From Cupriavidus consociatus (GTDB lineage Bacteria; Pseudomonadota; Gammaproteobacteria; Burkholderiales; Burkholderiaceae): DNA of 61,320 nt. Numbering within the stretch: position 1 is the stretch's first letter; each line of letters opens with the position of its first letter. The notes below the pieces were generated by a model. It was not told where the DNA came from. It searched no databases and worked only from the letters and a program-made list of their open reading frames with translations. The stretch spans positions 1 through 61,320 of the forward strand of contig NZ_JAGIQA010000037.1 in the NCBI RefSeq assembly GCF_017814975.1, written 5' to 3'. This document shows, in pieces, positions 52,696 through 61,320 of the stretch. The position numbers and the translations under genes were made by a program.

Positions 52696-53904
52696 TCAAA
52701 TTGCTGCCACCTCGCCGGCTGAACGTTTTAATCCTGTGGTCTTTCTGTTTTTCAGAAGCGCTCCCTCGGGCAGGATTCCATGCGTCTGATAGCGCCACAG
52801 AGCGATGACCAGTCGTCGCGCCACGGCGACGATGGCGATCCGCTTGCCCCGCTTGTTCTGGTTATTTCCTTGGGTGCGCTGCAGGTACGACTGCGTCATC
52901 GCGCTGCCTGGCTGATAGCGTAACCAGAGCCACGCCATTTCAATAAGCAGAGAACGCACGCGCCGGTTGCCCTGCTTACTGATCCCTTGGTCGACCCGGC
53001 TCTGGCCGCTGTCGTACGGCTGCGGCGTCAAGCCAACACAGGCGCCCACCTGCCGGCGGTTGTCAAAGCTGCGCCAGAACAGCTCGAGCACCAGTCGTGT
53101 CGCGCCGACCTGGCCGACTGCCTTGAGCCGTTGAAGGTCGGCAATGCGTTTTTGTGCGGGTTCCGGCAATTGCCTGACCAAGTCTTTTTCCAGTGCAGCG
53201 AGCTGCTGCTGGACTAAGGCTAGGCGCTGACACTCCCGGGTCAGGCGCGCATGCAAGTGCGCAGGGATTGCCGCGCCGTCGTAGCAGGAGATTTCTCCCT
53301 TTGCTAGCCGCTTTGCGATATCGCCTTCGACCTCTTGCCAGCAACCCACTGTTCGCAGCAGCTTGCGGATCCGGTCACGGTGCTGTAGCGCTTCCTTTTG
53401 AAGTTCGCCCCGGTCGCGTACCAGGTGGCGCTGCGCTTCGGTTTCAACGGCCGGTACGCGAATCACGTGCATGCGGTCATGTTCGCCGCGCAGCCAGGCG
53501 CGCAGGCACAACACCAGCTTGATCGCGTCGAGCCGGTCGGTCTTGGCCCGCCGCGCGTGCCGCTCCACCGGGATGCTTGCCGCATCGCAGATCACCACTT
53601 CGTATCCCAGCCTTGATAGCGCCCGCTCGATCCAGAAGCCGTCCTGGCCAGCCTCGTACAATACGACAGTGCGCACGTCAGGGCCAAGTCCCCATTTCGT
53701 TTTGATCTTCTCGATCGCTTGCATCGCTTCGTCCAAGCGGTGTGCCGGAACCTTTGCAGCTACAGTCTGGATTGCAGGCTTCTCCCGTTTGCCGTCGTGC
53801 AGGGCGATTTTCCAAGCACCGCTCGATAGCTCCAGGGCCACTGCCAATACATCTTCTCCGGGCATAGAATTACTGATGCGGGTCGGTTGCATGACGTACT
53901 CCAA
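52696..53904 (-). CDS. IS110/IS1111-family DEDD transposase, copy 2
   Basis: The 402-residue transposase has the DEDD domain (VALELSSGAWKIALHDG, YEAGQDGFWIERAL, KTDRLDAIKL) and the Transposase_20 end with ACVGLTPQPYDSGQSRVDQG. Starts at ATG 53904 or the internal MQPTRISN at 53892 are both possible. It is complete and appears functional by motif. It lies inside a small secreted-protein gene, in the same orientation as that gene. Confidence 0.9.
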   Translation of the reverse strand: MEYVMQPTRISNSMPGEDVLAVALELSSGAWKIALHDGKREKPAIQTVAAKVPAHRLDEAMQAIEKIKTKWGLGPDVRTVVLYEAGQDGFWIERALSRLGYEVVICDAASIPVERHARRAKTDRLDAIKLVLCLRAWLRGEHDRMHVIRVPAVETEAQRHLVRDRGELQKEALQHRDRIRKLLRTVGCWQEVEGDIAKRLAKGEISCYDGAAIPAHLHARLTRECQRLALVQQQLAALEKDLVRQLPEPAQKRIADLQRLKAVGQVGATRLVLELFWRSFDNRRQVGACVGLTPQPYDSGQSRVDQGISKQGNRRVRSLLIEMAWLWLRYQPGSAMTQSYLQRTQGNNQNKRGKRIAIVAVARRLVIALWRYQTHGILPEGALLKNRKTTGLKRSAGEVAAI

Positions 53905-53963
53905 GGTGAATGGGTGGCACCTTTACTTTAGGATCGCTTCGCGTGCGTTACCGACCTGCCTTC

Positions 53964-53975
53964 ATTCATAGTATC
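53964..53975. repeat. Shared IS110 end motif, element 2
   Basis: TTCATAGTATCT, identical to the copy at 52209. It adjoins the point where the interrupted signal-peptide frame (from ATG 54048) loses sense, which supports it as the element boundary. Confidence 0.6.
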
Positions 53976-54048
53976 TAGGCGGCGGTTCCGCGACAACGGA
54001 AACCGGCATGCTAACCGCCATCGCGGTCAAAAGTATCAATGACCTCAT
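53976..54048 (-). pseudogene. N-terminal (signal peptide) part of the interrupted secreted-protein gene
   Basis: From ATG 54048 the minus strand encodes a Sec signal peptide, MRSLILLTAMAVSMPVSVVA, followed by EPPPRY, and then meets the end of the second IS110 element. It matches in strand and frame logic the headless C-terminus at 52334-52570. No strong ribosome site is visible. Confidence 0.55.
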
Positions 54049-54192
54049 TGGCTTGTCCGCTTTTGAGTTGTATTCTTTGAGAATATGACCGCAGCCATCA
54101 TTGCACTCCGTCGCAGTAATGGCTCAACGCCGTTGGTGGGGGTTTTTAAGACGGAGCAGGAGGTTTATTTTTGTAGGAATGATGTGCATTTT

Positions 54193-54777
54193 TCAGCAGA
54201 CCAGGATGCTAATTTCCGGCCGACTAATAACAGAACCAAGGATTTTATAATCGACGGAGAGACTGCAGAGGAACACCTCGCGAGCCTCTTCTGGCCTATC
54301 GAAGTACCTTCGATAGCTCACTGGAAGCTGGTAACACTCTAATCCCTGTTGCACTAGGGCTTCGACCTCACCAATTTTTCCGGAAAGCTGCACCGCTCTC
54401 CGGAGCTCCCAATCCCTGACTCCTCCATATTTGCTTTTCCGTAACGTTTCGAGGCGAGAGAGGGGAGAGCGCTCAGTGCTTCCAATCTTCACGAATTTCT
54501 TGCTGCTTGAGTATGCGACATATACATAGCCGGCTGCCAGAAATCTCAATTGAAAAGCTATTGCGGCAGTACTGCACTGGATACATGCGCCCTTCCGGGA
54601 ACGCAACGTGTGTCCTTCGCGTCGGCATGGGGTACAGCCGAAGCAGAAGTGCACGCCTAATTCCTTCATCTTCGGACGATACTCAGCCCTTGATAGGCCC
54701 GTGGCATCAAACATTGAATCAATGGGTATTTTGTGCGTCCTAAGGAAGCGCTTTTGTTTTGTTGTCAGATTTCCCAT
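54193..54777 (-). CDS. GIY-YIG-type (T5orf172/MUG113-like) nuclease-domain protein
   Basis: The 194-residue protein has a four-cysteine zinc site (CFGCTPCRREGH...CIQC, residues about 45-70) and then GYVYVAYSSSKKFVKIGSTE, the GIY-YIG-like strand pattern of T5orf172/MUG113 proteins, followed by SRLETLRKSKYGG and a Glu in GEVEALVQQGL. These proteins occur in phages and mobile DNA and are assumed to cut nucleic acid. ATG 54777 has GGAG upstream. GC content is lower than in neighbouring genes, suggesting acquisition. Confidence 0.75.
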   Translation of the reverse strand: MGNLTTKQKRFLRTHKIPIDSMFDATGLSRAEYRPKMKELGVHFCFGCTPCRREGHTLRSRKGACIQCSTAAIAFQLRFLAAGYVYVAYSSSKKFVKIGSTERSPLSRLETLRKSKYGGVRDWELRRAVQLSGKIGEVEALVQQGLECYQLPVSYRRYFDRPEEAREVFLCSLSVDYKILGSVISRPEISILVC

Positions 54778-54806
54778 GCGCCTTCTCCTATCGGCAAGAG
54801 ATTAGG

Positions 54807-55256
54807 TTACCGGTCTCGCACGATCTTGTACTTTATCTGCCTATTATCAGCTGCGATGATATCAATTGTGAGATTCTGAAACTGCACAGTTTTAGATTCT
54901 GCTAAATCGTATTTGACGCTTTGATAGAAGGCGGGGGCAGCATAGCCTCGACGGAATTCCCGATAATTTAGTTCCACAGTCGTTCCGGAGAGACCGGAGT
55001 AAATCAGCTCCTTCTTGTAAAAATCTTCCGATGGCTCCGTCATGGTCTTCCATCCGTCTGGCGAGTTTAGAATTCCAACCCATACACGCCGTTTGGTCAC
55101 GTAGCCGTTCTGATCGGTAAACATGACACTTCCGGTTGTCGCGGTGAGATCCCGACCAACGGTATACGATTTGAAAGTGCGCTGCTCGATTACGGTCGAT
55201 GCGCAACCGCTAAGTAGTGCAGTTGCAATAATGACGCTAAGAGTCATAAATTTCAT
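54807..55256 (-). CDS. Small lipoprotein of unknown function
   Basis: The 149-residue protein starts MKFMTLSVIIATALLSGCAS, a lipoprotein signal with lipobox LSGC at residue 18. The mature part is beta-rich (VMFTDQNGYVTKRRVWVGIL, TTVELNYREFRRGYAAPAFY, VQFQNLTIDIIAADNRQIKY) and may form a small barrel or sandwich. Ser after Cys predicts the outer membrane. AAGGGG precedes ATG 55256. No family recognised. The sequence is AT-rich for this genome. Confidence 0.8.
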   Translation of the reverse strand: MKFMTLSVIIATALLSGCASTVIEQRTFKSYTVGRDLTATTGSVMFTDQNGYVTKRRVWVGILNSPDGWKTMTEPSEDFYKKELIYSGLSGTTVELNYREFRRGYAAPAFYQSVKYDLAESKTVQFQNLTIDIIAADNRQIKYKIVRDR

Positions 55257-55388
55257 GATTTTCCCCTTTGGAGTTTCTCCATATACTGGAATAGTTATCG
55301 GAGATGCGCATCGGCCAAATGGATTGGTAACCCCCATCCCTTTGGAGGGTAAATACGCTGACAGGAAAAGGCGCCGTCGAGCAGGTTC

Positions 55389-56325
55389 CTAGACGTTACG
55401 GAACAGCTTGACCTTGCAACCGGGATAGTTTTGGCAACCCCAGAATGCCCCAGCCGGCTCTTTCCGCTCAACCATCTTGATTCCGCAGGCCGCGCACGTC
55501 GGCGTCCGGTAGTCGCCTCGAAACGTCTGCTTCAGCAACGTCGCTTGTTTATACTGATCTAGTGCGCGAATGCGTTCGACGATGCCCGGCCCATCAAGTA
55601 ATTGAATGCCGGCTCGCTCTGCAAACTCCTGCACCGGCCGCCCGACATAGCCAGACAACGCCCAGAAGGTGCCCGACGCACCTTGTGTTTGTGCATGACA
55701 CCGGCAAGCGCGCAGACCTGTTCCACCTTTACCGGCTTACTCCATGCCTTGCATTGGACCACGGCCACTGGAACATCCAGGCCTGTCTTGTACAAGGTAG
55801 CATCGATCCCACCATCGGGTCCATGGGGGACCGTCTTGACCGTGAAGCCCATCGCCTCGTAGTACCCAACACAAAGCAGCTTGAATCGCAAGCTGCTGGA
55901 GGGCATCCAGCGTCCAACTATTGATTTCTGGCTTCTCAGGTACGGGTGCTGGCCCCGCCGGGTGGGCTAACCTTCTCCCTGGGCCCGATGGATTCGCCGG
56001 GGTAGCGGGGCGACGTGGGCGGCGATGACGGTCGGCTCGTGCGAGAGCGCTGAGCCCTGATCGGGACTTCTTGCGGCTTAGCTCCCGCCCTACCCCGCGC
56101 ACGGATGTATGACAGCACACCCAGGAAGCCGAACATGGCCGAGGGAACCCACGCTAATGACCGGCTTAACACGGAAATGCCCGTCAATAATGGACTCGAC
56201 GCGAATATCGCTGGCACGATCCCGCGAAACACAATGTAGGCACCGACGGCCAGTGCTGCGGATATCCACCATGGCGCGTCCATCAAAATCTCGCTAACCG
56301 ACGGCTCCTTCCTTCTGCGACCCAT
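55389..56325 (-). pseudogene. Membrane-anchored Mrr-type nuclease with topoisomerase zinc finger, frameshifted
   Basis: Three frames together make one protein. First, MGRRRKEPSVSEILMDAPWW with two membrane helices (56325 to about 55940). Then EINSWTLDALQQL and FKLLCVGYYEAMGFTVKTVP, with the Mrr nuclease core GPDGGIDATLY and VVQCKAWS (about 55906-55690). Last, SGTFWALSGYVGRPVQEFAE and a C4 zinc finger CAACGIKMVERKEPAGAFWGC...C to TAG 55389. Breaks are needed near 55930, 55880 and 55690. The catalytic D-(15)-QxK motif is intact. Such proteins are thought to act on foreign or damaged DNA; this copy looks inactive. Confidence 0.78.
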
Positions 56326-56546
56326 TTCTCGACCTATTGTTGTTCTTCATTTCATTGCCGCAGCATCCCGCCATCGGCAAATCTACCCGATCTAATATGC
56401 CCGACGGATTGCAACAAGCCAACATCCCACCAACTACGGGTGGCAGAGCAGCCGCCATATATCCCACTGACTTCACGGATTCCGCCATCGTCTCGCCTAA
56501 CGGTATCCCTTAAACTGGATCCTTCGAGCAACACCAGACGAAAACC

Positions 56547-57122
56547 ATGAAAAAAGCAGGTCGGGTCAAGACATGGCATGCAGATAAGGGCTTTGGTTTT
56601 ATCGACGTCCACGCGGACACGAAAGATGTCTTCTTTCACATCACCGCGCTACAAACACGCGCCGTGACGCCGACGCCTGGCGACCGCGTGAGCTTCGAGC
56701 TGGGCAAAGGCCGGGACGGCCGGATACAAGCCCTGAACGTTGCAATCGTCGGTGCACCGAAGGCGCGCTCAGACCCAAGCCCTTGGCCAGTGTTCGCCGG
56801 TCTGGCCGCCTTGGGGCTCATCGTCGGCGGCGCCCTGATTGGCTATTTCCCGCGACAGGCCGGCATTGTCAGCCTCCTGGCCAGCCTCATCACGTTCTTC
56901 GCTTATGCAGACGACAAGACGCGGGCCAGCCGGAATACGTGGCGCACGCCTGAGACCACCCTGCACTTACTGGCGCTCTGCGGCGGTTGGCCGGGCGCGC
57001 TTGCCGCCCAGCACCTGCTTCGACACAAGAATCGGAAGCGGGCGTTTCAAGTGACGTTCTGGGGCACTGTCGCCGTGAACGTTGGCGCCATGGTGCTTTG
57101 GCATTCCGTCATGGCGGCCTGA
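56547..57122 (+). CDS. Cold-shock domain/DUF1294 membrane protein
   Basis: The 191-residue protein joins an N-terminal cold-shock domain (GRVKTWHADKGFGFIDV, DVFFHITAL, residues 5-70) to a DUF1294 membrane domain with three or four helices (about 78-190, WPVFAGLAALGLIVGGALIG; Y--DK-R-----WRTPE; GGWPGALAAQHLLRHK). The cold-shock part keeps the two RNA-binding motifs. This fusion is common in proteobacteria, with unknown function; coupling of RNA binding to the membrane is inferred. It is divergent from the nuclease gene with 220 bases between. Confidence 0.88.
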   Translation: MKKAGRVKTWHADKGFGFIDVHADTKDVFFHITALQTRAVTPTPGDRVSFELGKGRDGRIQALNVAIVGAPKARSDPSPWPVFAGLAALGLIVGGALIGYFPRQAGIVSLLASLITFFAYADDKTRASRNTWRTPETTLHLLALCGGWPGALAAQHLLRHKNRKRAFQVTFWGTVAVNVGAMVLWHSVMAA

Positions 57123-57339
57123 AGAAGGGGAAGCCGAAGGCCGCGGCCGACGAAAAGCACTAGATCGGGCGTTATGTTCAGTATTATCATGATAGTCGCA
57201 GACAGCTAGGCTTAGGACCTAAGCCTAGCTGCGCGGCAGACCGATCCACCAATTCCTGGGCCTCGGAAAAAATTATGCAAACCGGTTCTCGGTGCTTGCC
57301 GACGAGCATCGCTGACGGCCGACCGCAAGGCGACACAGA

Positions 57340-57900
57340 TCACCACTGCGTGCCGCGCGCAGCTACGCTAGCCCGCACCCGGCGCATCTCGCAGCGAACA
57401 TCATCGGTGTAGCTCCCTGCTCTCCTTAAGAATCGCAACCCGTTCACCTCAGAGTTCAAGTCAGCGACTGGCAGATGCGTTGAGCGACGATCTACACGAG
57501 CGTAAAACAAATGAGGTGAGGTATCCAGGCTCATCGAGTCGCTCGAGACTCGTTGGTCAGTTCCCCACAACACTGTGATGGGGTGCGTCCGTTGAAACTC
57601 AACCACGCGCGCTTTGGCGCGCGACAGCCGCCTCGACATCTCGAACACACGCATTGTGGTTGAAATCGCCGCGGCATCGACTGCCTGAATCATGGTGGCA
57701 TACCTTTCACATCGATCTCGGTGCCGTGTGCCATCAGCGCTCCGTAAAGCGAGACAAATTAAGTTCACTGGCATCGCGTGCCTTCCACGCCAGCAGTACT
57801 TTGCTAAATTCCCTGTGGACATTCATTTCGATCATGAGATCTGCAAACTGAGCTGTGCCGATCTCCTTGGCCACATACTGCCGTACCCCGATTCGACATG
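57340..57900 (-). pseudogene. Remnant of a Tn3-family transposase gene
   Basis: Two minus frames resemble the middle of Tn3 transposases: FADLMIEMNVHREFSKVLLA (frame around 57800) corresponds to the conserved LLLEVDxxTGF region, and VVEFQRTHPITVLWGTDQRV with SSDSMSLDTSPHLFYARVD (frame around 57560) to the WGxGxxxSSD region with one of the DDE acids. Both ends of the gene are missing and there is a frameshift between. It is a dead fragment. Confidence 0.7.
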
Positions 57901-58069
57901 AACTCCTGGGCGATACGGTAAAATTCTCCGCTCGAACGCAGCAGGCTGGACTGCAGTTCGACCTCGACGGCGCTTTCAGGAAGCTACTGAGCGCAAATGC
58001 CGTTAGTGAAATGGCATGGCATTCCGAGGCACCCTGGCCCGAAGTGACATCTTGGAGTTGTCCTGAATC

Positions 58070-60694
58070 ATGCATACGCTCGCTGCCCTTTTGGATCATC
58101 ATGTTCTGCCGACTCATGAAATGGATCCCGAGAGTGCTGCTGATGCTTGCCTAGTGCAACGTCAATTCGACGACGCATTGTCGGGTTACTTTCAGTTGGA
58201 TACGTCAACGCCCCGCATCGCCACCAAGGTGGCGTTCTGCGAGTGGATGAAGGGGCAAGCAGACGACGCCCGGCTTCGTCTGCTTGCGTACAAGGATGAA
58301 TTGGAAAGCGATGGCGTCGGCCTGCTCTGCCAGCTTATTCTTCTAGACGCTAACTATGAGCGCCGTCGTATGGCAATGGAGGCGATCTGGCCGCAGCTAT
58401 TGGCGGCAACTTCAGCCGACGACGTTCCCGTTATCGCCGCCATGGCGCGCGCACGCTCGTGGTGGCCAAGTGACTACGATAACCCCGATCAACGACTGCG
58501 AGAGCTGGAGCGACTGCTAACGCTGCACCCAGACAGCCAACCTCTGCGACTTGCCCTCCTCGTATCCAAACAGCGGGCAGGTGCTCCGGCGCAGGAGAAT
58601 TTTCATCTTCTCTTCTCGCATTCCTATGCAGCACCGATGCCCCGGTATCTATGGGAATCGGCCATCGTCGCCGCCAAAGCGCAGCAGTATGATGCGTCTC
58701 TAGAATGCCTTGAGCAGCTTGTCCGGCGCCAAGGAGGAGGTAGCGCCCCCTCACGAACGTTGATGTTTAACATTGCACTCGCACGCTGCGATGTAAAGGC
58801 GGCAAAGGGAGAGCCAAGCGCATTTTCATGCTTCGATGAGCTTTTAGCGGATGCATCTCTTCAATCTGACGAACGCCTCAGGGTAACTCGGGTCGCGTTG
58901 GCTGCCGCTTGTCGCGACGCCCGCCAGCATGTCGACAGGTTGGCCGATGACTATCTCCTGACAATGGAAGCGACCGACTGCGCACTGAGTATTGACGCAG
59001 CCTGCCTGATCGATGACTCCTACCCCATCGATGGCGATGACTGGGACACTTACGGCGACTCGTGGCCAGGGGGTGACCTTATCCCCTGGCGGGACTGCCT
59101 CCTTGATGTTCGAGGACTTCGTGCCCAACACTTCTTTCGCGCCGCCTTTACTGCTTCAGAAATTGAGCAGAAGTACGACGAGGACCCAGAGTTCGCCGAG
59201 TTGCCAGCGAAATGGTGGGACTCGCTTGGGAAGCGGTTAGGGAGCGTAGCCGGACACGAAGAAGAATTTGGCGGCAGGCTCCTGTCGCTGCATACTGCAG
59301 TGCGCGCGCACCGCCCACGCCCCACCTGGAGCAAGATTGGCAAGGATTGGCTTGCCTCGGAAGCCCTTGCTAAGCGACACGACCTACATACACACGGTTG
59401 GCTCACACTGCAAGCGATCGCGGATGACGAAGCCACTGCCCGCACCTTTGCTGCCGGGGTGCTCAAGGAGTTGGCAGCGACGGCCCAGATCGCGGCGCCG
59501 ATGGCCTATGACTTGGTGGCCGACCTGGCACGAATCCTCAACGACTTGAAGGTATGGCGCGAGTTGCACGCTCTTCTCGATTACGTCGCAGAAGATGACG
59601 CTCGATCGCACGTACAGTTCCAACTCGGACTAGCGGCGCACTGGATAAACAAGAACTCCGAGGCCAGAACGGCATATGCGGCGGTGTTGAAAGATGATCC
59701 TAATCACTATGCTGCGCTCTTTAACTCACTGCTTCTTTGTAAGGATCATAGCGACACTCCGTATCTGGACCAGCTAGATGCACTGGTAGCGCGCAGTGAA
59801 CTGAAGGACCCTGAAGAGTCCAAAAAACTACGTGATGCATTGGCGAAAGCACGGGATCGCTGCAAGGACAAGGTAGCGGAAAAGCGCGAGCTTATCCGCC
59901 TTACGTTGGCGAAATTCCCTCCTTTACGTCTTAGTGCCCGGCCCGAAGATATTTCGCTGCGGGCAGCCGTCGCACTTCTCGCACTATTCAGGTGCGCCAA
60001 CGCCGAACCCGGCGACCAACAGCTGAGACCATTCAACGGTTCCGGAACGCCATTCTCGCCCACGGCTAGTTGCCGACAGGCGCTGTTCGAACTCCTCGAG
60101 CGAGGCATCGTCGCTGTAGATGAGGGTACGCAGGCCGATGCGTTCGACCTCGGCGATGGGCGCCTCTCCTGGTACTTTGGGGATGTCTGGTGGCGAATGT
60201 CACCGGCAAGCGCTGACCTGGTAGAGCAACTTAGAAGCTTGCGCGGCGAGATCCCTGAAAGTTGGCGCAAGGATGTCTTACCTCTGTCCATGGAAATTGC
60301 ACGCGGTGAGATCACGGAATATTTAAACCACCTTGCGGATGAACGCGGTTGGCCCGAGCCCGGCAATACAGAAGAAGTCTCTGACCTCGTGCACACCTTG
60401 GCAAATGAACTACCAGTCGCTCAGGCATTTCATCTCGCATATCTTGGTGCGATGTCCGCTAGTGACTACAAACAGAAGTATCGGGTAAACGGCCAACAAG
60501 CATCGAACATGCTAATCAAACGCACAGGTCAACGTCTGGAATCGCTGCGCGAAGGCCGCTTTCCTGCTAGATCCTATGACCGGCCATGGAAACTGCCGCG
60601 CTCTGCGGCAAGCCTTGCACTGTGGGGCACCATTCTAGACTTGGGAGACTCTGGATTCGAGAAACGCGTAAGCGATCTCACCAAAGATTTGTGA
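58070..60694 (+). CDS. Large helical-repeat protein of unknown function
   Basis: The 874-residue soluble protein has regular helical pairs over most of its length that resemble degenerate tetratricopeptide repeats (for example VQRQFDDALSGYFQLD, ESAIVAAKAQQYDASLECLE, VQFQLGLAAHWINKNSEART with NHYAALFNSLL). A central acidic stretch (YPIDGDDWDTYGDSWPGGD) and a C-terminal globular part (from about 620, SLRAAVALLALFRCANAEPG to the end) differ from the repeats. There is no signal peptide, membrane helix or nuclease/ATPase motif. It sits by a dead Tn3 fragment with no operon partner in view. Size and setting are like orphan defence or stress proteins, but I cannot assign it. ATG 58070 has GGAG 12 bases upstream; ATG 58121 is an alternative. 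Confidence 0.7.
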   Translation: MHTLAALLDHHVLPTHEMDPESAADACLVQRQFDDALSGYFQLDTSTPRIATKVAFCEWMKGQADDARLRLLAYKDELESDGVGLLCQLILLDANYERRRMAMEAIWPQLLAATSADDVPVIAAMARARSWWPSDYDNPDQRLRELERLLTLHPDSQPLRLALLVSKQRAGAPAQENFHLLFSHSYAAPMPRYLWESAIVAAKAQQYDASLECLEQLVRRQGGGSAPSRTLMFNIALARCDVKAAKGEPSAFSCFDELLADASLQSDERLRVTRVALAAACRDARQHVDRLADDYLLTMEATDCALSIDAACLIDDSYPIDGDDWDTYGDSWPGGDLIPWRDCLLDVRGLRAQHFFRAAFTASEIEQKYDEDPEFAELPAKWWDSLGKRLGSVAGHEEEFGGRLLSLHTAVRAHRPRPTWSKIGKDWLASEALAKRHDLHTHGWLTLQAIADDEATARTFAAGVLKELAATAQIAAPMAYDLVADLARILNDLKVWRELHALLDYVAEDDARSHVQFQLGLAAHWINKNSEARTAYAAVLKDDPNHYAALFNSLLLCKDHSDTPYLDQLDALVARSELKDPEESKKLRDALAKARDRCKDKVAEKRELIRLTLAKFPPLRLSARPEDISLRAAVALLALFRCANAEPGDQQLRPFNGSGTPFSPTASCRQALFELLERGIVAVDEGTQADAFDLGDGRLSWYFGDVWWRMSPASADLVEQLRSLRGEIPESWRKDVLPLSMEIARGEITEYLNHLADERGWPEPGNTEEVSDLVHTLANELPVAQAFHLAYLGAMSASDYKQKYRVNGQQASNMLIKRTGQRLESLREGRFPARSYDRPWKLPRSAASLALWGTILDLGDSGFEKRVSDLTKDL

Positions 60695-61115
60695 TAGCAG
60701 TGACGAGCCAAGGCGGCCGCGCCACAAGGGTTAACTTGCTCGTAACCTTGCCCCGCTTTTCTCCGTTGCGTCGCGGGCGACTGCGACCGGCAGCGCACCA
60801 ATGGTGGCGGGTTGATTGACGACGAACAGGAGTCGCCGCCTTGAACCGCCGCCAGGCTCCTTGCTGATGTCGCGCACAAAAGCCTTCGCTACGGCCGCGC
60901 ATCTTGTCGCCTACGCCGCACTATGCCGCATGCGCAAAGCCACTCGCGAGACGCCGCAGCGCTCGGCATCAGGCCAGGGCGGCTCGATGTCGTGGCTGAT
61001 CGTCTTCACGCCCAACAATTCATAAGCCGGCCTAGCGCTGGCTCTTTTCTTGTGTGTGAAGTCGCGATATGCGGCGAAGTCCAACTGAGTCGCGCTTCTC
61101 ATCGCCGCCGCCCAG
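60695..61115. other. Intergenic region near the right edge
   Basis: About 420 bases with short frames on both strands (for example minus 60911-61102), none with a good ribosome site or a domain I recognise. A hairpin AGCCGGCCTAGCGCTGGCT followed by CTTTTCTT at 61025-61050 might be a weak terminator of the plus strand. Confidence 0.35.
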
Positions 61116-61319
61116 CTACTTCCCGTCCTGTATGATGCGTTCGGGCTTCGAGATGACCGAGCAATCCTGCGGAAACGGACCTAGACCATCGGTTTCCGAA
61201 TGCAGATGAACAAATACAGGGACGGCGATTGGACGAACGGCAACTAGTACAACATCCCGTAAATAGGTTGAATAATTAATCGCCTCGGATATCATGGCGG
61301 GATGAGCCGAGGCCGCCAA
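61116..61319 (-). CDS. Hypothetical protein, possibly entering from the right edge
   Basis: A minus frame is open from the window edge to a stop at 61116. It reads MISEAINYSTYLRDVVLVAV, then PVFVHLHSETDGLGPF and ends ERIIQDGK. It looks protein-like, with alternating strands, but no start can be fixed because the frame continues beyond the window. No family recognised. Confidence 0.35.
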   Translation of the reverse strand: MAASAHPAMISEAINYSTYLRDVVLVAVRPIAVPVFVHLHSETDGLGPFPQDCSVISKPERIIQDGK

Positions 61320-61320
61320 G

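Noticed and set aside
54085..54342. An 85-residue plus-strand frame overlapping the GIY-YIG gene
   Set aside because: It is opposite the C-terminus of a gene with recognisable zinc and GIY-YIG motifs and has no ribosome site of its own.
57855..58154. A 99-residue plus-strand frame just before the 874-residue gene
   Set aside because: It is antisense to the Tn3 remnant and out of frame with the large gene; no domain or ribosome site is visible.

Overview
The window is high-GC DNA with the gene content of a Burkholderiaceae bacterium, most likely Cupriavidus: two phasin genes around a broken acetoacetyl-CoA reductase gene, a cyclohexanecarboxylate-type beta-oxidation operon, MHS/MFS and Liv-type transporters, and many IS remnants. 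No rRNA, tRNA, CRISPR array or replication origin was seen. The genus is an inference from gene content.

Region 1 (1-15.9 kb) is ordered metabolic DNA. On the minus strand, starting from a recognisable promoter at 15.12 kb, lie a FadH-like reductase, an acyl-CoA ligase, BadH, BadI, two crotonases, an acyl-CoA dehydrogenase and a complete branched-chain-amino-acid-type ABC transporter (binding protein, two ATPases, two permeases). With a divergent MarR regulator, this supplies every step from a cyclohexanecarboxylate-like acid to pimelyl-CoA plus a candidate uptake system. An AraC-type gene lies at the left end.

Region 2 (15.9-23 kb) holds small proteins (one Rmf/CrpP-like), two phasins flanking a phaB gene destroyed by an internal deletion, an SGNH-type hydrolase, a decayed Tle1/DUF2235 lipase gene, and two related terminator modules.

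Region 3 (23-33.3 kb) is a type I secretion locus: TolC-like outer-membrane protein, a 1648-residue RTX/VCBS adhesin with six near-identical 114-residue repeats, an HlyD-type adaptor and a LapB-type ABC exporter.

Region 4 (33.9-42 kb) is a decaying accessory zone: an acetyltransferase, remnants of an MFS and an amino-acid ABC ATPase gene, a frameshifted agmatinase-family gene, a PAS-LuxR regulator, an isochorismatase-type amidase, a frameshifted MHS transporter, a VapBC toxin-antitoxin pair, and a PIN/NYN-like gene with several frameshifts.

Region 5 (42.1-49.4 kb) is the most interesting part. It is a complete His-Xaa-Ser (Hxs) peptide-modification cassette: precursor HxsA, HxsD and the paired radical SAM proteins HxsB and HxsC. 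An intrinsic terminator sits between the precursor and the enzymes. Immediately downstream are a CHAT-protease-like lipoprotein and a twin-arginine-exported amidohydrolase. Precursor, protease and hydrolase all carry export signals, which suggests one envelope-located system.

Region 6 (49.4-54.1 kb) is mobile DNA: an IS5-type element split by an IS110/IS1111-type element, and a second IS110/IS1111-type element that splits a small secreted-protein gene. The second element shows a 60-nt folded segment downstream of its transposase that may be its guide RNA.

Region 7 (54.2-61.3 kb) carries a GIY-YIG/T5orf172 protein, a lipoprotein, a frameshifted membrane-anchored Mrr-type nuclease gene, a cold-shock/DUF1294 membrane protein, a Tn3 transposase remnant and an 874-residue protein of unknown function.

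Frameshifts cluster in the accessory zones, while the long metabolic, secretion and Hxs genes are intact. This argues for real gene decay rather than uniform sequencing error.
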